Below are positions 23,570-30,085 of a stretch of DNA of 34,355 nucleotides, piece by piece. The first letter of the stretch is position 1; each line of letters starts with the position of its first letter. This DNA comes from a bacterium. GTDB taxonomy: Bacteria > Planctomycetota > Phycisphaerae > Phycisphaerales > SM1A02. Position numbers and translations under genes: made by a program. The notes under the pieces are model-generated. The model made no database searches. It saw only the letters and a list, made by a program, of their open reading frames with translations, and was not told the origin of the DNA. Where the stretch lies: NCBI GenBank assembly GCA_029977865.1, contig JAPOKA010000029.1:1-34355 (forward strand), given 5' to 3'.

Positions 23570-24580
23570 TCACCCCCTGAAGCCCGCGGCGGCACGCAGT
23601 CGTGCCTCGAAGTCGGCCTCCCCGGCACGGAATTGCAGTTCAAGTTGCGGGACGATTGCCGTCAGCGAGGCTGGCCAGGCATGCCCCAGCTTGACCCAGT
23701 CCTTCGCGGTCGTGGCTACAAGGTCGATGCCCCTTGAAAGGCAGACTCGCTCGATCTCGGCGAGGCGAGCCGGCGGGTAGTGCTGGTGGTCACGGGCGGG
23801 GATCGCCAGGGCCTCCTCGCACCCATGGGCAAGCAGACGACGGCGGTAGGCCGCGGGATTGCCGACTCCGAGCAGGGTGGCCACTCGGCGGCCGGCAAGC
23901 CACTCCGGTGGGTCTTCTCGCATCCCCTCGGCGGTCCAGACCCGAAGCCTCGACCATGACTCGTCCACCCAAGCGATCGGGGGATTTCCATGAAGGTCCT
24001 CGATCGCGGCGGCGAGTTCAGGATCCGCCGCAGCCGCCCGGGTCACGATCACCGCGTCTGCGCGACGCAGCGCCGAGGCCGGCTCCCGAAGCCAGCCGGC
24101 AGGAAGCAGTCGATCGCGAAGCGACGGGCGAGACGCGTCGATGAGCACCAGATCGAGATCCCGCGCCAGCCGCCGGTGCTGAAAGCCGTCGTCGAGGACC
24201 ACCACCGTGGGCGGCCGCAGCGGGATCCCTCGCTCGCGCAGCGCCGCCGCGCGATTGCCGCCCACCACCACCGAGACCTCCGGCAGAGCCGCTCGATGGA
24301 GTTCCGCCTCGTCGCTCTTGCCGTCGCGATCGGCGCGGTAGCCCCGCAGCGCGATCACCGGGCGGCTACCGAATCGAAGAAGGCGACGCGCCACCTCCTC
24401 GACCATCGGCGTCTTTCCCGTCCCGCCGGCGGTGAGGTTGCCCACCGAGATCACCGGACACGCCAACCGCTCGACACCGGCCCCGCGATCCCAGCGGCGG
24501 TGCTTCCACGCGGCGCCAAGCCGGTATCCCCACTCGAGGGGCGCGAGCATCGCGACCGGGAGATTGAGCGGGCCGCTCAC
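23570..24580 (-). CDS. lpxK: Tetraacyldisaccharide 4'-kinase
   Basis: 336 residues from GTG at 24580. LpxK phosphorylates the 4' position of the lipid A disaccharide at the inner membrane, a late step of lipid A synthesis. The P-loop is at 47-57 (GNLTAGGTGKT) and VVVLDDGFQHRRL is the family hallmark. The N-terminal segment ends in the aromatic/basic membrane-proximal helix LEWGYRLGAAWKHRRWDRG. The GTG start overlaps the upstream stop as GTGA, indicating coupled translation. The open frame continues far upstream but that part has no family similarity. The gene implies that the organism makes lipid A. Confidence 0.93.
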   Translation of the reverse strand: MSGPLNLPVAMLAPLEWGYRLGAAWKHRRWDRGAGVERLACPVISVGNLTAGGTGKTPMVEEVARRLLRFGSRPVIALRGYRADRDGKSDEAELHRAALPEVSVVVGGNRAAALRERGIPLRPPTVVVLDDGFQHRRLARDLDLVLIDASRPSLRDRLLPAGWLREPASALRRADAVIVTRAAAADPELAAAIEDLHGNPPIAWVDESWSRLRVWTAEGMREDPPEWLAGRRVATLLGVGNPAAYRRRLLAHGCEEALAIPARDHQHYPPARLAEIERVCLSRGIDLVATTAKDWVKLGHAWPASLTAIVPQLELQFRAGEADFEARLRAAAGFRG

Positions 24581-24966
24581 CGATCGGCTCCATCCGGATT
24601 CGCCGACCCGCTCGCCTCGTCGAACCGGCGACGGTGCCGCTGCAGGTCGCGGTGGTGAATCCACATGCTGTTGAGTCCGTCCGCGACCGCGGTCAGCACC
24701 ACCAACGCCAGCAGCGCCATGCATGCCAGCCAGCCGCCGACGTAGGCCGCAGGGCTTTCGCGATGGTCGAGCATGCTCGAACACCACACCAGACCCGGCA
24801 GCAGCACCAGCGCAAGCAGAATCGAGAGCCGGCGAATGCGGCGCCGACTCTCGGGGACCTCGGGCCGATCGAGGTGCTTCCAATGGACCATGGCCGCGGC
24901 GGCGAGCGCTGCGGCCAGCAGGACGGCCAGCCAGACCGGCAGATCGGTCTCTGCCAGGGTCAGCAT
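24577..24966 (-). CDS. Small three-TM membrane protein of unknown function
   Basis: 129 residues. Hydrophobic segments are at about 8-27, 45-65 and 75-97, followed by a basic, histidine-rich cytosolic tail (MWIHHRDLQRHRRR). No family is recognised. It overlaps maf by 7 bp at its start and lpxK by 4 bp at its end, so the three genes are probably translated as a unit. A role near lipid A or envelope synthesis is suggested only by that position. Confidence 0.7.
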   Translation of the reverse strand: MLTLAETDLPVWLAVLLAAALAAAAMVHWKHLDRPEVPESRRRIRRLSILLALVLLPGLVWCSSMLDHRESPAAYVGGWLACMALLALVVLTAVADGLNSMWIHHRDLQRHRRRFDEASGSANPDGADR

Positions 24967-25655
24967 CGGTCTCCCCCGTCGCGTGCGGCCGCGAACGAAT
25001 GCAACTCCTCGCGAACGCGGCGGGTCGAGAGCCCCAGCACGACTTCGGCATCTCCCTCGAACGTGATGGGCCAGCCGGCGCGGAGTCTTTCATCGGGGCT
25101 GTAGCCCCCACCCTCCCCCCGCCACTCCTGCGATTCAAGATAGGAATGCAGTCGCGGCTCACCGATCGCTTCCATCCGCACCAAGGCGACATCCGCCCAG
25201 ATCCGCCGCCGGCCGCTCTGCACGCCGAGCAGGCACACGCCGGTCACGGTGCGGTGCACGCGCCCCTGCAACCGCTGCAGCATCGATCGAGCCTCTGCCT
25301 CATCCGCAGGCTTGCCGAGTGGACGACCGTCGAGTTCGCAGAGGGTGTCCGCAGCGAGGATCACCTCGGAATCGACCGGAGTTCGACTTGAGTTCGACGG
25401 CCCATCGAGGAGTCGCCGAGCCGCATCGGCCTTGGCGTGGGCCAGCGCCATCGCAGCAATCGGGACGGCAAGGCCCGCTCGAAGCGGCAACCGGGAGTCT
25501 TCAAAGCCAGTCTCCACCACTCGATGCGGCAGGCGTGCCTCCGCGAGCAGGCGTCGTCGCCGTGGCGATCCGCTCGAGAGCGCAAGGTCCGGAAGCCTCG
25601 GGCCGGAGGCGTCTCCAAACTCGGATTCGCATGTGTGGGTTGACAGGGTCACCAC
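24960..25655 (-). CDS. Maf family nucleotide pyrophosphatase (divergent)
   Basis: 231 residues from GTG at 25655; a second GTG directly follows it. Maf proteins hydrolyse non-canonical or certain canonical NTPs to NMPs. LALSSGSPRRRRLL matches the N-terminal Maf motif, and ILAADTLCELDGRPLGKPADEAEARSML with LQGRVHRTVTGV gives the catalytic Asp and the second block. The usual third block (K-A-G-A-Y-G-I-Q-G) is replaced by RGEGGGYSPDE, although FEGDAEVVLGL remains recognisable. Activity may therefore be altered. The start is set by the Maf N-terminus and a TATTCT box 5 nt upstream. The open frame continues upstream without Maf similarity. It is first in the maf - small membrane protein - lpxK run and divergent from the kinase gene. 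Confidence 0.82.
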   Translation of the reverse strand: MVTLSTHTCESEFGDASGPRLPDLALSSGSPRRRRLLAEARLPHRVVETGFEDSRLPLRAGLAVPIAAMALAHAKADAARRLLDGPSNSSRTPVDSEVILAADTLCELDGRPLGKPADEAEARSMLQRLQGRVHRTVTGVCLLGVQSGRRRIWADVALVRMEAIGEPRLHSYLESQEWRGEGGGYSPDERLRAGWPITFEGDAEVVLGLSTRRVREELHSFAAARDGGDRC

Positions 25656-25668
25656 CTCGAAGAATAGT
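25640..25668 (+). promoter_or_regulatory. Promoter of the Ser/Thr kinase gene, overlapping the maf start
   Basis: TTGACA (25640-25645), a perfect -35, a 17-bp spacer, then AATAGT (25663-25668). The -35 lies inside the first maf codons. The minus-strand -10-like TATTCT of maf (25666-25661) shares four bases with this -10, so the two divergent promoters cannot easily be occupied together. Confidence 0.6.
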
Positions 25669-25754
25669 CCTCGATCCCGCCGACTCCGGCGCCGCAGCCG
25701 CGGCGGACCGCAACCATGCCGCTTCTTCTGCGGATGGGCGAAGAACAAGCCCCG

Positions 25755-27068
25755 ATGAGCACCACGACGCCAGATCCGGCTGAAGGCGAACCCAAGGCAG
25801 CGGCGGCCGACGAGCCGGCGCCTCGTTCGCCCGACACCTCCGACCGCTCCCGCAGCGGAACCGGTTACGACACCATGCTCGGCAGGGTGCTGGTCGAGCG
25901 TGGATTCGTCAGCGCGGAGGAACTGCAGGAGTGCCTCGCGGCGCTCGCCGCCTCCGGCTCTCCGGGCACGCTTCCCGAGAAGCTGATGCAGGAGCAGCTC
26001 GTCACCGAGCGACAACTGCAACGCGTGCGGTCCGACCTCGACACCGACCGCGCCAGCCAGCACATCCCCGGCTATCGCATCATCAAGAAGCTCGGCGCTG
26101 GGGCCATGGCGACGGTGTACCTGGCCAAGCAGGTGAGCCTCGACCGGCTGGTGGCGATCAAGCTGCTGCCCCGCAAGTTCTCCACCGACGCCAAGTTCAT
26201 CGAGCGCTTCTACAAGGAGGGCCGGGCGGCCGCCCGGTTCAACGATCAGAACATCGTCGGCGCCTACGACGTCGGTCAGGCGGGCGACCAGCACTACTTC
26301 GTGATGGAGTACGTGGACGGCGAGACCGTGCACGACCGCATCGCCAAGAGCGGCAGGCTCGAGGAGGGCGATGCCATCGAAATCGTCCGGCAGGTCGCCT
26401 CGGCGCTGCAGCACGCCCATGAACAGGGTTTCATCCATCGCGACATCAAGCCCAAGAACATCATGATGTCGAAGGCGGGGGTGGCGAAGTTGGCCGACCT
26501 GGGCCTGGCGCGAGCCCTCACCGACCGCGAGGCCGCCGAAGCCGAGGCGGGCAAGGCCTACGGAACGCCCTACTACATCAGTCCGGAGCAGATTCGCGGC
26601 CTTCGCGAGATCGGCCCGGCCGCCGACCTCTACGGGCTTGGCGCGACCTTCTATCACATGGTGACCGGCCGGGTGCCTTTCTCCGGGAAGACTCCGAACG
26701 AGGTGATGAATCGCCACCTGAAGGCACCGCTGACACCACCGGATCATGTGAATCCGAAGCTCTCGCCGGGAACCGCGCAGGTCATCGAGATGCTGATGGC
26801 CAAGGATCCGTCGGACCGGTATCGCGACGCCGGGCAACTGCTCGAGGATCTCGCACTTGTGGCGCGAGGAGAGTCGCCCTCGCACGCGGGTCACCCCGCC
26901 GATCTTGCCGCGGTCGCCGCCACCATCGCCGCCACAACACCCGCCGAACCCACTGAGATTCGACAGCACTCCGGTGGCGCGCCGGTCGGGCTCATCGCCT
27001 TCCTGGTGGTGAGCCTGCTCCTCAACGTGATCCTGCTGGTGGTCACGCTGGTGATGGCGAGCGGTTGA
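25755..27068 (+). CDS. Membrane-anchored Ser/Thr protein kinase with helical N-terminal module
   Basis: 437 residues from the ATG at 25755; an ATG at 25716 would add 13 residues. A disordered N-terminus (1-38) is followed by two helix-pair segments, MLGRVLVERGFVSAEELQECL and LPEKLMQEQLVTERQLQRV, like the N-terminal domain of GspE/PilB-type ATPases. The kinase domain begins at about 107: glycine loop GAGAMATV (114-121), Lys136 in VAIK, catalytic HRDIKPKN (228-235), DLG instead of DFG (248-250), and the SPEQ activation-segment end. A single TM (about 411-434) ends the protein, so the kinase faces the cytosol with almost no outside part. No PASTA or WD domain is present. The gene is convergent with ridA, 16 bp away. 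Confidence 0.9.
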   Translation: MSTTTPDPAEGEPKAAAADEPAPRSPDTSDRSRSGTGYDTMLGRVLVERGFVSAEELQECLAALAASGSPGTLPEKLMQEQLVTERQLQRVRSDLDTDRASQHIPGYRIIKKLGAGAMATVYLAKQVSLDRLVAIKLLPRKFSTDAKFIERFYKEGRAAARFNDQNIVGAYDVGQAGDQHYFVMEYVDGETVHDRIAKSGRLEEGDAIEIVRQVASALQHAHEQGFIHRDIKPKNIMMSKAGVAKLADLGLARALTDREAAEAEAGKAYGTPYYISPEQIRGLREIGPAADLYGLGATFYHMVTGRVPFSGKTPNEVMNRHLKAPLTPPDHVNPKLSPGTAQVIEMLMAKDPSDRYRDAGQLLEDLALVARGESPSHAGHPADLAAVAATIAATTPAEPTEIRQHSGGAPVGLIAFLVVSLLLNVILLVVTLVMASG

Positions 27069-27084
27069 CTCCCGCCCCAAGGCA

Positions 27085-27567
27085 TCACTCGACTTCGAGC
27101 AGCAACTCGACCTCGACGGTCGCCCCTCGCGGCAATGACGGCGCCCCGACCGCCGCACGGGCATGCCTCCCCTTCTCACCGAAGACCTGCTGCAGGAGTT
27201 CGCTCGCACCATTGGCGACCTGAGGCTGCTGCTCGAACCCGGGGTCGCAGGCCACGAAGACGCCGACCCGGATGACGCGAAGGACTCGGTCGAGCCGACC
27301 CTCGAGCGCTGCAGCGGCTACGGCAATCCCATTGAGCGCGCACTGGCGGGCGGCTGCGGTGGCACGGTCGACGTCGACTTCCGAAGGAACCGGACCGCGG
27401 GCGAGCAGCTCACCGTCCCGGAACGGGATCTGGCCGCTGACGAAGAGGAAGGAGCCGCTCCGAACCGCCGGGACATAGGCCGCCACCGGCTGTGGCGCGG
27501 GCGGAAGGGTGATTCCGAGGGACTGAAGGCGGTCAAGAATCAGGTCGGGTGGCGGGTCGACGCTCAT
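27085..27567 (-). CDS. RidA family protein (YjgF/YER057c/UK114)
   Basis: 160 residues. RidA proteins deaminate reactive enamine/imine intermediates from PLP enzymes; other family members act on different substrates. SFLFVSGQIPFRDGELLARGPV is the typical core strand pair, followed by AAARQCALNGIAVAAAAL and the C-terminal KGRHARAAVGAPSLPRGATVEVELLLEV, which contains the conserved R-x-A-x-G-x-x-x-L-P block. The longer length and GIAV pattern fit the YjgF-like subgroup often called 'RidA-like' rather than canonical IlvA-linked RidA. GAGGAGGT before the ATG is the strongest ribosome binding site in the window. Confidence 0.88.
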   Translation of the reverse strand: MSVDPPPDLILDRLQSLGITLPPAPQPVAAYVPAVRSGSFLFVSGQIPFRDGELLARGPVPSEVDVDRATAAARQCALNGIAVAAAALEGRLDRVLRVIRVGVFVACDPGFEQQPQVANGASELLQQVFGEKGRHARAAVGAPSLPRGATVEVELLLEVE

Positions 27568-27672
27568 GGAACCTCCTCAGGCCGGGGGGGGACGGTGTGC
27601 CAGGTACCCTCGCACCCTGGAAAAGTCCTCAGGTGGACCCCGATTCGGAGAAAAGCGGAGGTTCACGGGAAC

Positions 27673-27700
27673 TTGACTCTGCCCTGACTCGCAATATGGT
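27673..27700 (+). promoter_or_regulatory. Promoter of the pseudopilin pair
   Basis: TTGACT (27673-27678), a 16-bp spacer, then TATGGT (27695-27700). It lies about 430 bp before the first pseudopilin ATG, in the only long gene-free stretch of the window. An 11-bp inverted repeat brackets its -10. Confidence 0.6.
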
Positions 27701-27729
27701 ACGGAGTCCCTGCGAAGTGTCAGGGCAGA
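27678..27729. repeat. 11-bp inverted repeat bracketing a promoter -10
   Basis: TCTGCCCTGAC (27678-27688) and GTCAGGGCAGA (27719-27729) are perfect inverted copies, 30 nt apart. The left arm lies in the promoter spacer and the right arm just after the likely start point. The spacing, about three helical turns centre to centre (41 bp is near four), suits two half-sites for a dimeric regulator or DNA looping, rather than an RNA hairpin, since the left arm is upstream of the start. Confidence 0.55.
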
Positions 27730-28126
27730 CTGGTTGCGGCACACATACGGAACGAAGCCCGCGAACCTGCCAACTCATCGATTCCATTCGGCAGGCTCCA
27801 AGGCAGACTTCAAACCCGCACTCATTCGTCGAACGCGACCTCGATCCCATCGAAGCGTTGCAGCCAGTCGACAATTCGAGTCCATCGCAGCCAGCGATCC
27901 CGTACGTCCACGCGTTGCGCAGTGGGTACCTGAGCCTTCCTCGGGCGACCCCTGAACTCGCATGGGCTCGTGAGATCTCCGGCGAGCGCCTTCGTGAAAT
28001 CTCGATCGCGTCCGACCCCTCGTGAGGCGGACCGCTGCCAGATGTTCCATCGTCCCGCAATCGCGGGTTCTGTTCGTGTTCATTCGATCGAGCGGGCGTA
28101 CCGCTCGCACCTAGGAGACCGTGCAC
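27701..28126 (+). other. Long 5' leader of the pseudopilin genes
   Basis: About 420 nt with no recognisable gene. It contains a hairpin CCCGC-AATC-GCGGG (28054-28067) and a 7-bp hairpin CGAGCGG-GCGTA-CCGCTCG (28089-28107) that ends 5 nt before the AGGAG ribosome binding site at 28113-28117. A weak 102-codon frame (GTG 27717 to TGA 28025, with GGAG 10 nt upstream) is open through most of it, but codon use is only moderately gene-like and no family is recognised. It may be an untranslated regulator or a leader peptide; I cannot decide. Confidence 0.4.
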
Positions 28127-29062
28127 ATGAAAGTGAATCGGAACGATCCACGGCGGGGCTTCACACTCGTCGAACTGCTCGTGGTCATCGCAGTCATCGC
28201 ACTGCTGATCGGGCTTCTGCTCCCAGCATTGGGCAAGGCTCAAGCGGCTGCCAAGTCCGCAAAGGACCTCCAGCAGCAGACCGAGATCACCAAGGCCTTG
28301 ATCACCTCCGCGAACAACGACGAACGGCAGCGGTTCTTCACCCCCGGCCTTGTCGATCGCGGCGCAGTCAACATCGGTGGCCAGAACATCCAAATGCCTG
28401 GCAAGGGCCCGGAGGACGTGACCCAGAACACCACCGCCAACATTCTCTCAGGCATGATCGCTCAAGAGTACTTCCAGCCCGTCCTTCTTTACTCGCCGGT
28501 TGAAGTGAACGCGGTCGTGCAGGTCAAGGAGGACTACAACTACTCTGATTACAACCCCTCCCAAGACCAGTATTGGGACTCAACCTTCGTCTGTCAGATC
28601 AACTACCCCGCAGGAAGCGGCGTGTGCAACAGTTCCTACCCCACCCTGGTGCTTGCTGGCGAACGACAGAAGAACCAATGGAAGCAGCCGTCGAATCGCC
28701 CGAAGCCCGTCGTCGCCACTCGCGGGACCAAGGACGGCACAATCCAGGGCCCCGAGTACAACTGCAGCCCGACGCTCTTGATGATCGGGCCCGACAAGGA
28801 ATGGAACGGCAACACCGTCTTCAACGACGGACACGGCGAGTTGACCAAGTCCTTCTACAACACTGACTACGAGTGCGGAAGCCTGAACCTGAGGCTCGAC
28901 AACCAGTACGACGACGAGTTCCCGTGCGGACCTCCAGGAAACAGCAATGTTCGCGCTGGTGACACTTACCTCGGCATGGTCCTTGCCGTCACCGCCAACT
29001 CGACCTACGGCGTCGGTCTGGTCAATGTGAAGACGGACCGACTCCTGGAAAACTGCCAGTGA
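28127..29062 (+). CDS. Secreted prepilin-like protein, first of tandem pair
   Basis: 311 residues from the ATG at 28127, 9 nt after AGGAG. The N-terminus [30 protein letters not shown] is a class III signal: prepilin peptidase should cut after Gly11, N-methylate Phe12, and Glu16 is the conserved +5 residue. Such proteins either assemble in type IV pilus/T2SS-like fibres or, in planctomycetes, occur as very large families of surface proteins. The ~270-residue globular part is rich in Asn, Gln and Tyr, with six Cys, and includes [11 protein letters not shown] and [16 protein letters not shown], resembling the H-x9-DG end motif of the planctomycete family (DUF1559). Codon GC is lower than in neighbours. 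It is co-directional with the second copy, 56 bp apart. Confidence 0.85.
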   Translation: MKVNRNDPRRGFTLVELLVVIAVIALLIGLLLPALGKAQAAAKSAKDLQQQTEITKALITSANNDERQRFFTPGLVDRGAVNIGGQNIQMPGKGPEDVTQNTTANILSGMIAQEYFQPVLLYSPVEVNAVVQVKEDYNYSDYNPSQDQYWDSTFVCQINYPAGSGVCNSSYPTLVLAGERQKNQWKQPSNRPKPVVATRGTKDGTIQGPEYNCSPTLLMIGPDKEWNGNTVFNDGHGELTKSFYNTDYECGSLNLRLDNQYDDEFPCGPPGNSNVRAGDTYLGMVLAVTANSTYGVGLVNVKTDRLLENCQ

Positions 29063-29118
29063 GCGAGGGCTCGCAACTCAAGTTTCCAGCCACATCGAAT
29101 CAGGAGCATTCATTCATC

Positions 29119-29982
29119 ATGAACAGAAACAAGAACCATCGGGGATTCACATTGATCGAGCTGCTGGTGGTCATCGCGATCATCGGAATCCTGCTCGCAA
29201 TCCTCCTTCCCGCGCTCGCTCGAGCCCGTCAGACCGCCAAGAACACCGCCGACATGACGAAGCACAAGCAGATACACGCCAGCTGGAATGCTTGGGCCGG
29301 CGGACATAAGGGAGACTTTCCCACTCCGGGCAAGGTCAGGAGGCTGGCTGTCAACGGGCAGTTGATCATTGGCCGAGGTCCGGAGGACTCCACGCAGAAC
29401 TCACACGACCGGATGCACGCCCTCTGTATGACGAACAACTTGTACACCAAAGAGTTGGCTGTTGCGTCCAATGAAGCCAGTTCGCACGTCACGGAGGCTT
29501 CCGCCTACGACTACACCGCAGCGAACCCTGCCCAGAACATCTACTGGGACGACAGCAATTTCAAGTCGGATCTCTCAGCGGTTTCCAACACCTCGTGGGC
29601 CACGATGCCGATCTGTGGCGAGCGGCAGAGCAGGCACTGGAATAACACCGCCGACGGAACGTTTGTGGTGAACGGTTTCCGTGGGCCCAAGAACGGCGAT
29701 GTCAGCCAACTGGAAGACTCCGTGACCACCGGGGTCTACGGGCCCCCCGGCCAATGGGTCGGACCCCTCTGCTTCAACGACAACTCGGTACAGATGGCGG
29801 AAACGTTCTACCCCGAAGCGTGCAAGCGAGTTGGGGTGAATCAGGACCTTGACAACATCTTCAATAACGACACCGCCTCGCAGACTTCAGGTGCGGGGAC
29901 GGATGTCTGGCTCTATCTGGTGAAGCGAGGCGTGACCGCCAACAACGGCGAATGCACTCTGCCCGCCAACAACTACGACTGA
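29119..29982 (+). CDS. Secreted prepilin-like protein, second of tandem pair
   Basis: 287 residues from the ATG at 29119, with AGGAG at 29102-29106. The class III signal is [30 protein letters not shown], with cleavage after Gly9 and Glu14 at +5. The globular part is a clear paralogue of the preceding protein. Shared landmarks in order are [12 protein letters not shown] (versus [10 protein letters not shown]), NPAQNIYWD (versus NPSQDQYWD), [10 protein letters not shown], a FRGPKNGD loop and [17 protein letters not shown]. The shared order but low identity points to an old duplication. The DG of the H-x9-DG-like motif is not preserved here (FNDNS). The pair may form a heteromeric surface fibre or be alternative subunits. 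A strong terminator follows 28 bp after the stop. Confidence 0.85.
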   Translation: MNRNKNHRGFTLIELLVVIAIIGILLAILLPALARARQTAKNTADMTKHKQIHASWNAWAGGHKGDFPTPGKVRRLAVNGQLIIGRGPEDSTQNSHDRMHALCMTNNLYTKELAVASNEASSHVTEASAYDYTAANPAQNIYWDDSNFKSDLSAVSNTSWATMPICGERQSRHWNNTADGTFVVNGFRGPKNGDVSQLEDSVTTGVYGPPGQWVGPLCFNDNSVQMAETFYPEACKRVGVNQDLDNIFNNDTASQTSGAGTDVWLYLVKRGVTANNGECTLPANNYD

Positions 29983-30010
29983 TTGCCCTCGCTGGTTGTG
30001 TTCCGACTCT

Positions 30011-30042
30011 GGCGGCCGGCCCTTCGGGGTCGGCCGCCTTTC
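30011..30042 (+). terminator. Intrinsic terminator after the pseudopilin pair
   Basis: A 12-bp stem, GGCGGCCGGCCC/GGGTCGGCCGCC with one G-T pair, closed by a TTCG tetraloop and followed by TTTCT. This is the only textbook intrinsic terminator in the window and closes the pseudopilin unit before the NfeD-FloA cluster. Confidence 0.88.
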
Positions 30043-30071
30043 TGCTTGGGCAGCGGCGAACCCCTGCTCCA

Positions 30072-30077
30072 TATACT
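30072..30077 (+). promoter_or_regulatory. -10-like box next to the long NfeD start
   Basis: TATACT with 8 nt to the ATG at 30086. A TTGGGC lies further upstream, but at a 20-bp spacing that is too long. It follows the terminator, so the NfeD-FloA cluster should have its own start here. Confidence 0.5.
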
Positions 30078-30085
30078 CGCGGTGC

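Noticed and set aside
24581-25192. N-terminal extension of lpxK into the small membrane protein and maf
   Set aside because: No LpxK similarity upstream of GTG 24580, and two supported genes occupy this region in another frame.
25656-27212. N-terminal extension of maf across the kinase gene
   Set aside because: The upstream part is antisense to the kinase domain and Maf similarity starts at 25655.
27629-28393. Minus-strand open frame (254 codons) across the pseudopilin leader and gene start
   Set aside because: It overlaps the well-supported class III signal peptide on the plus strand and has no recognised domain.
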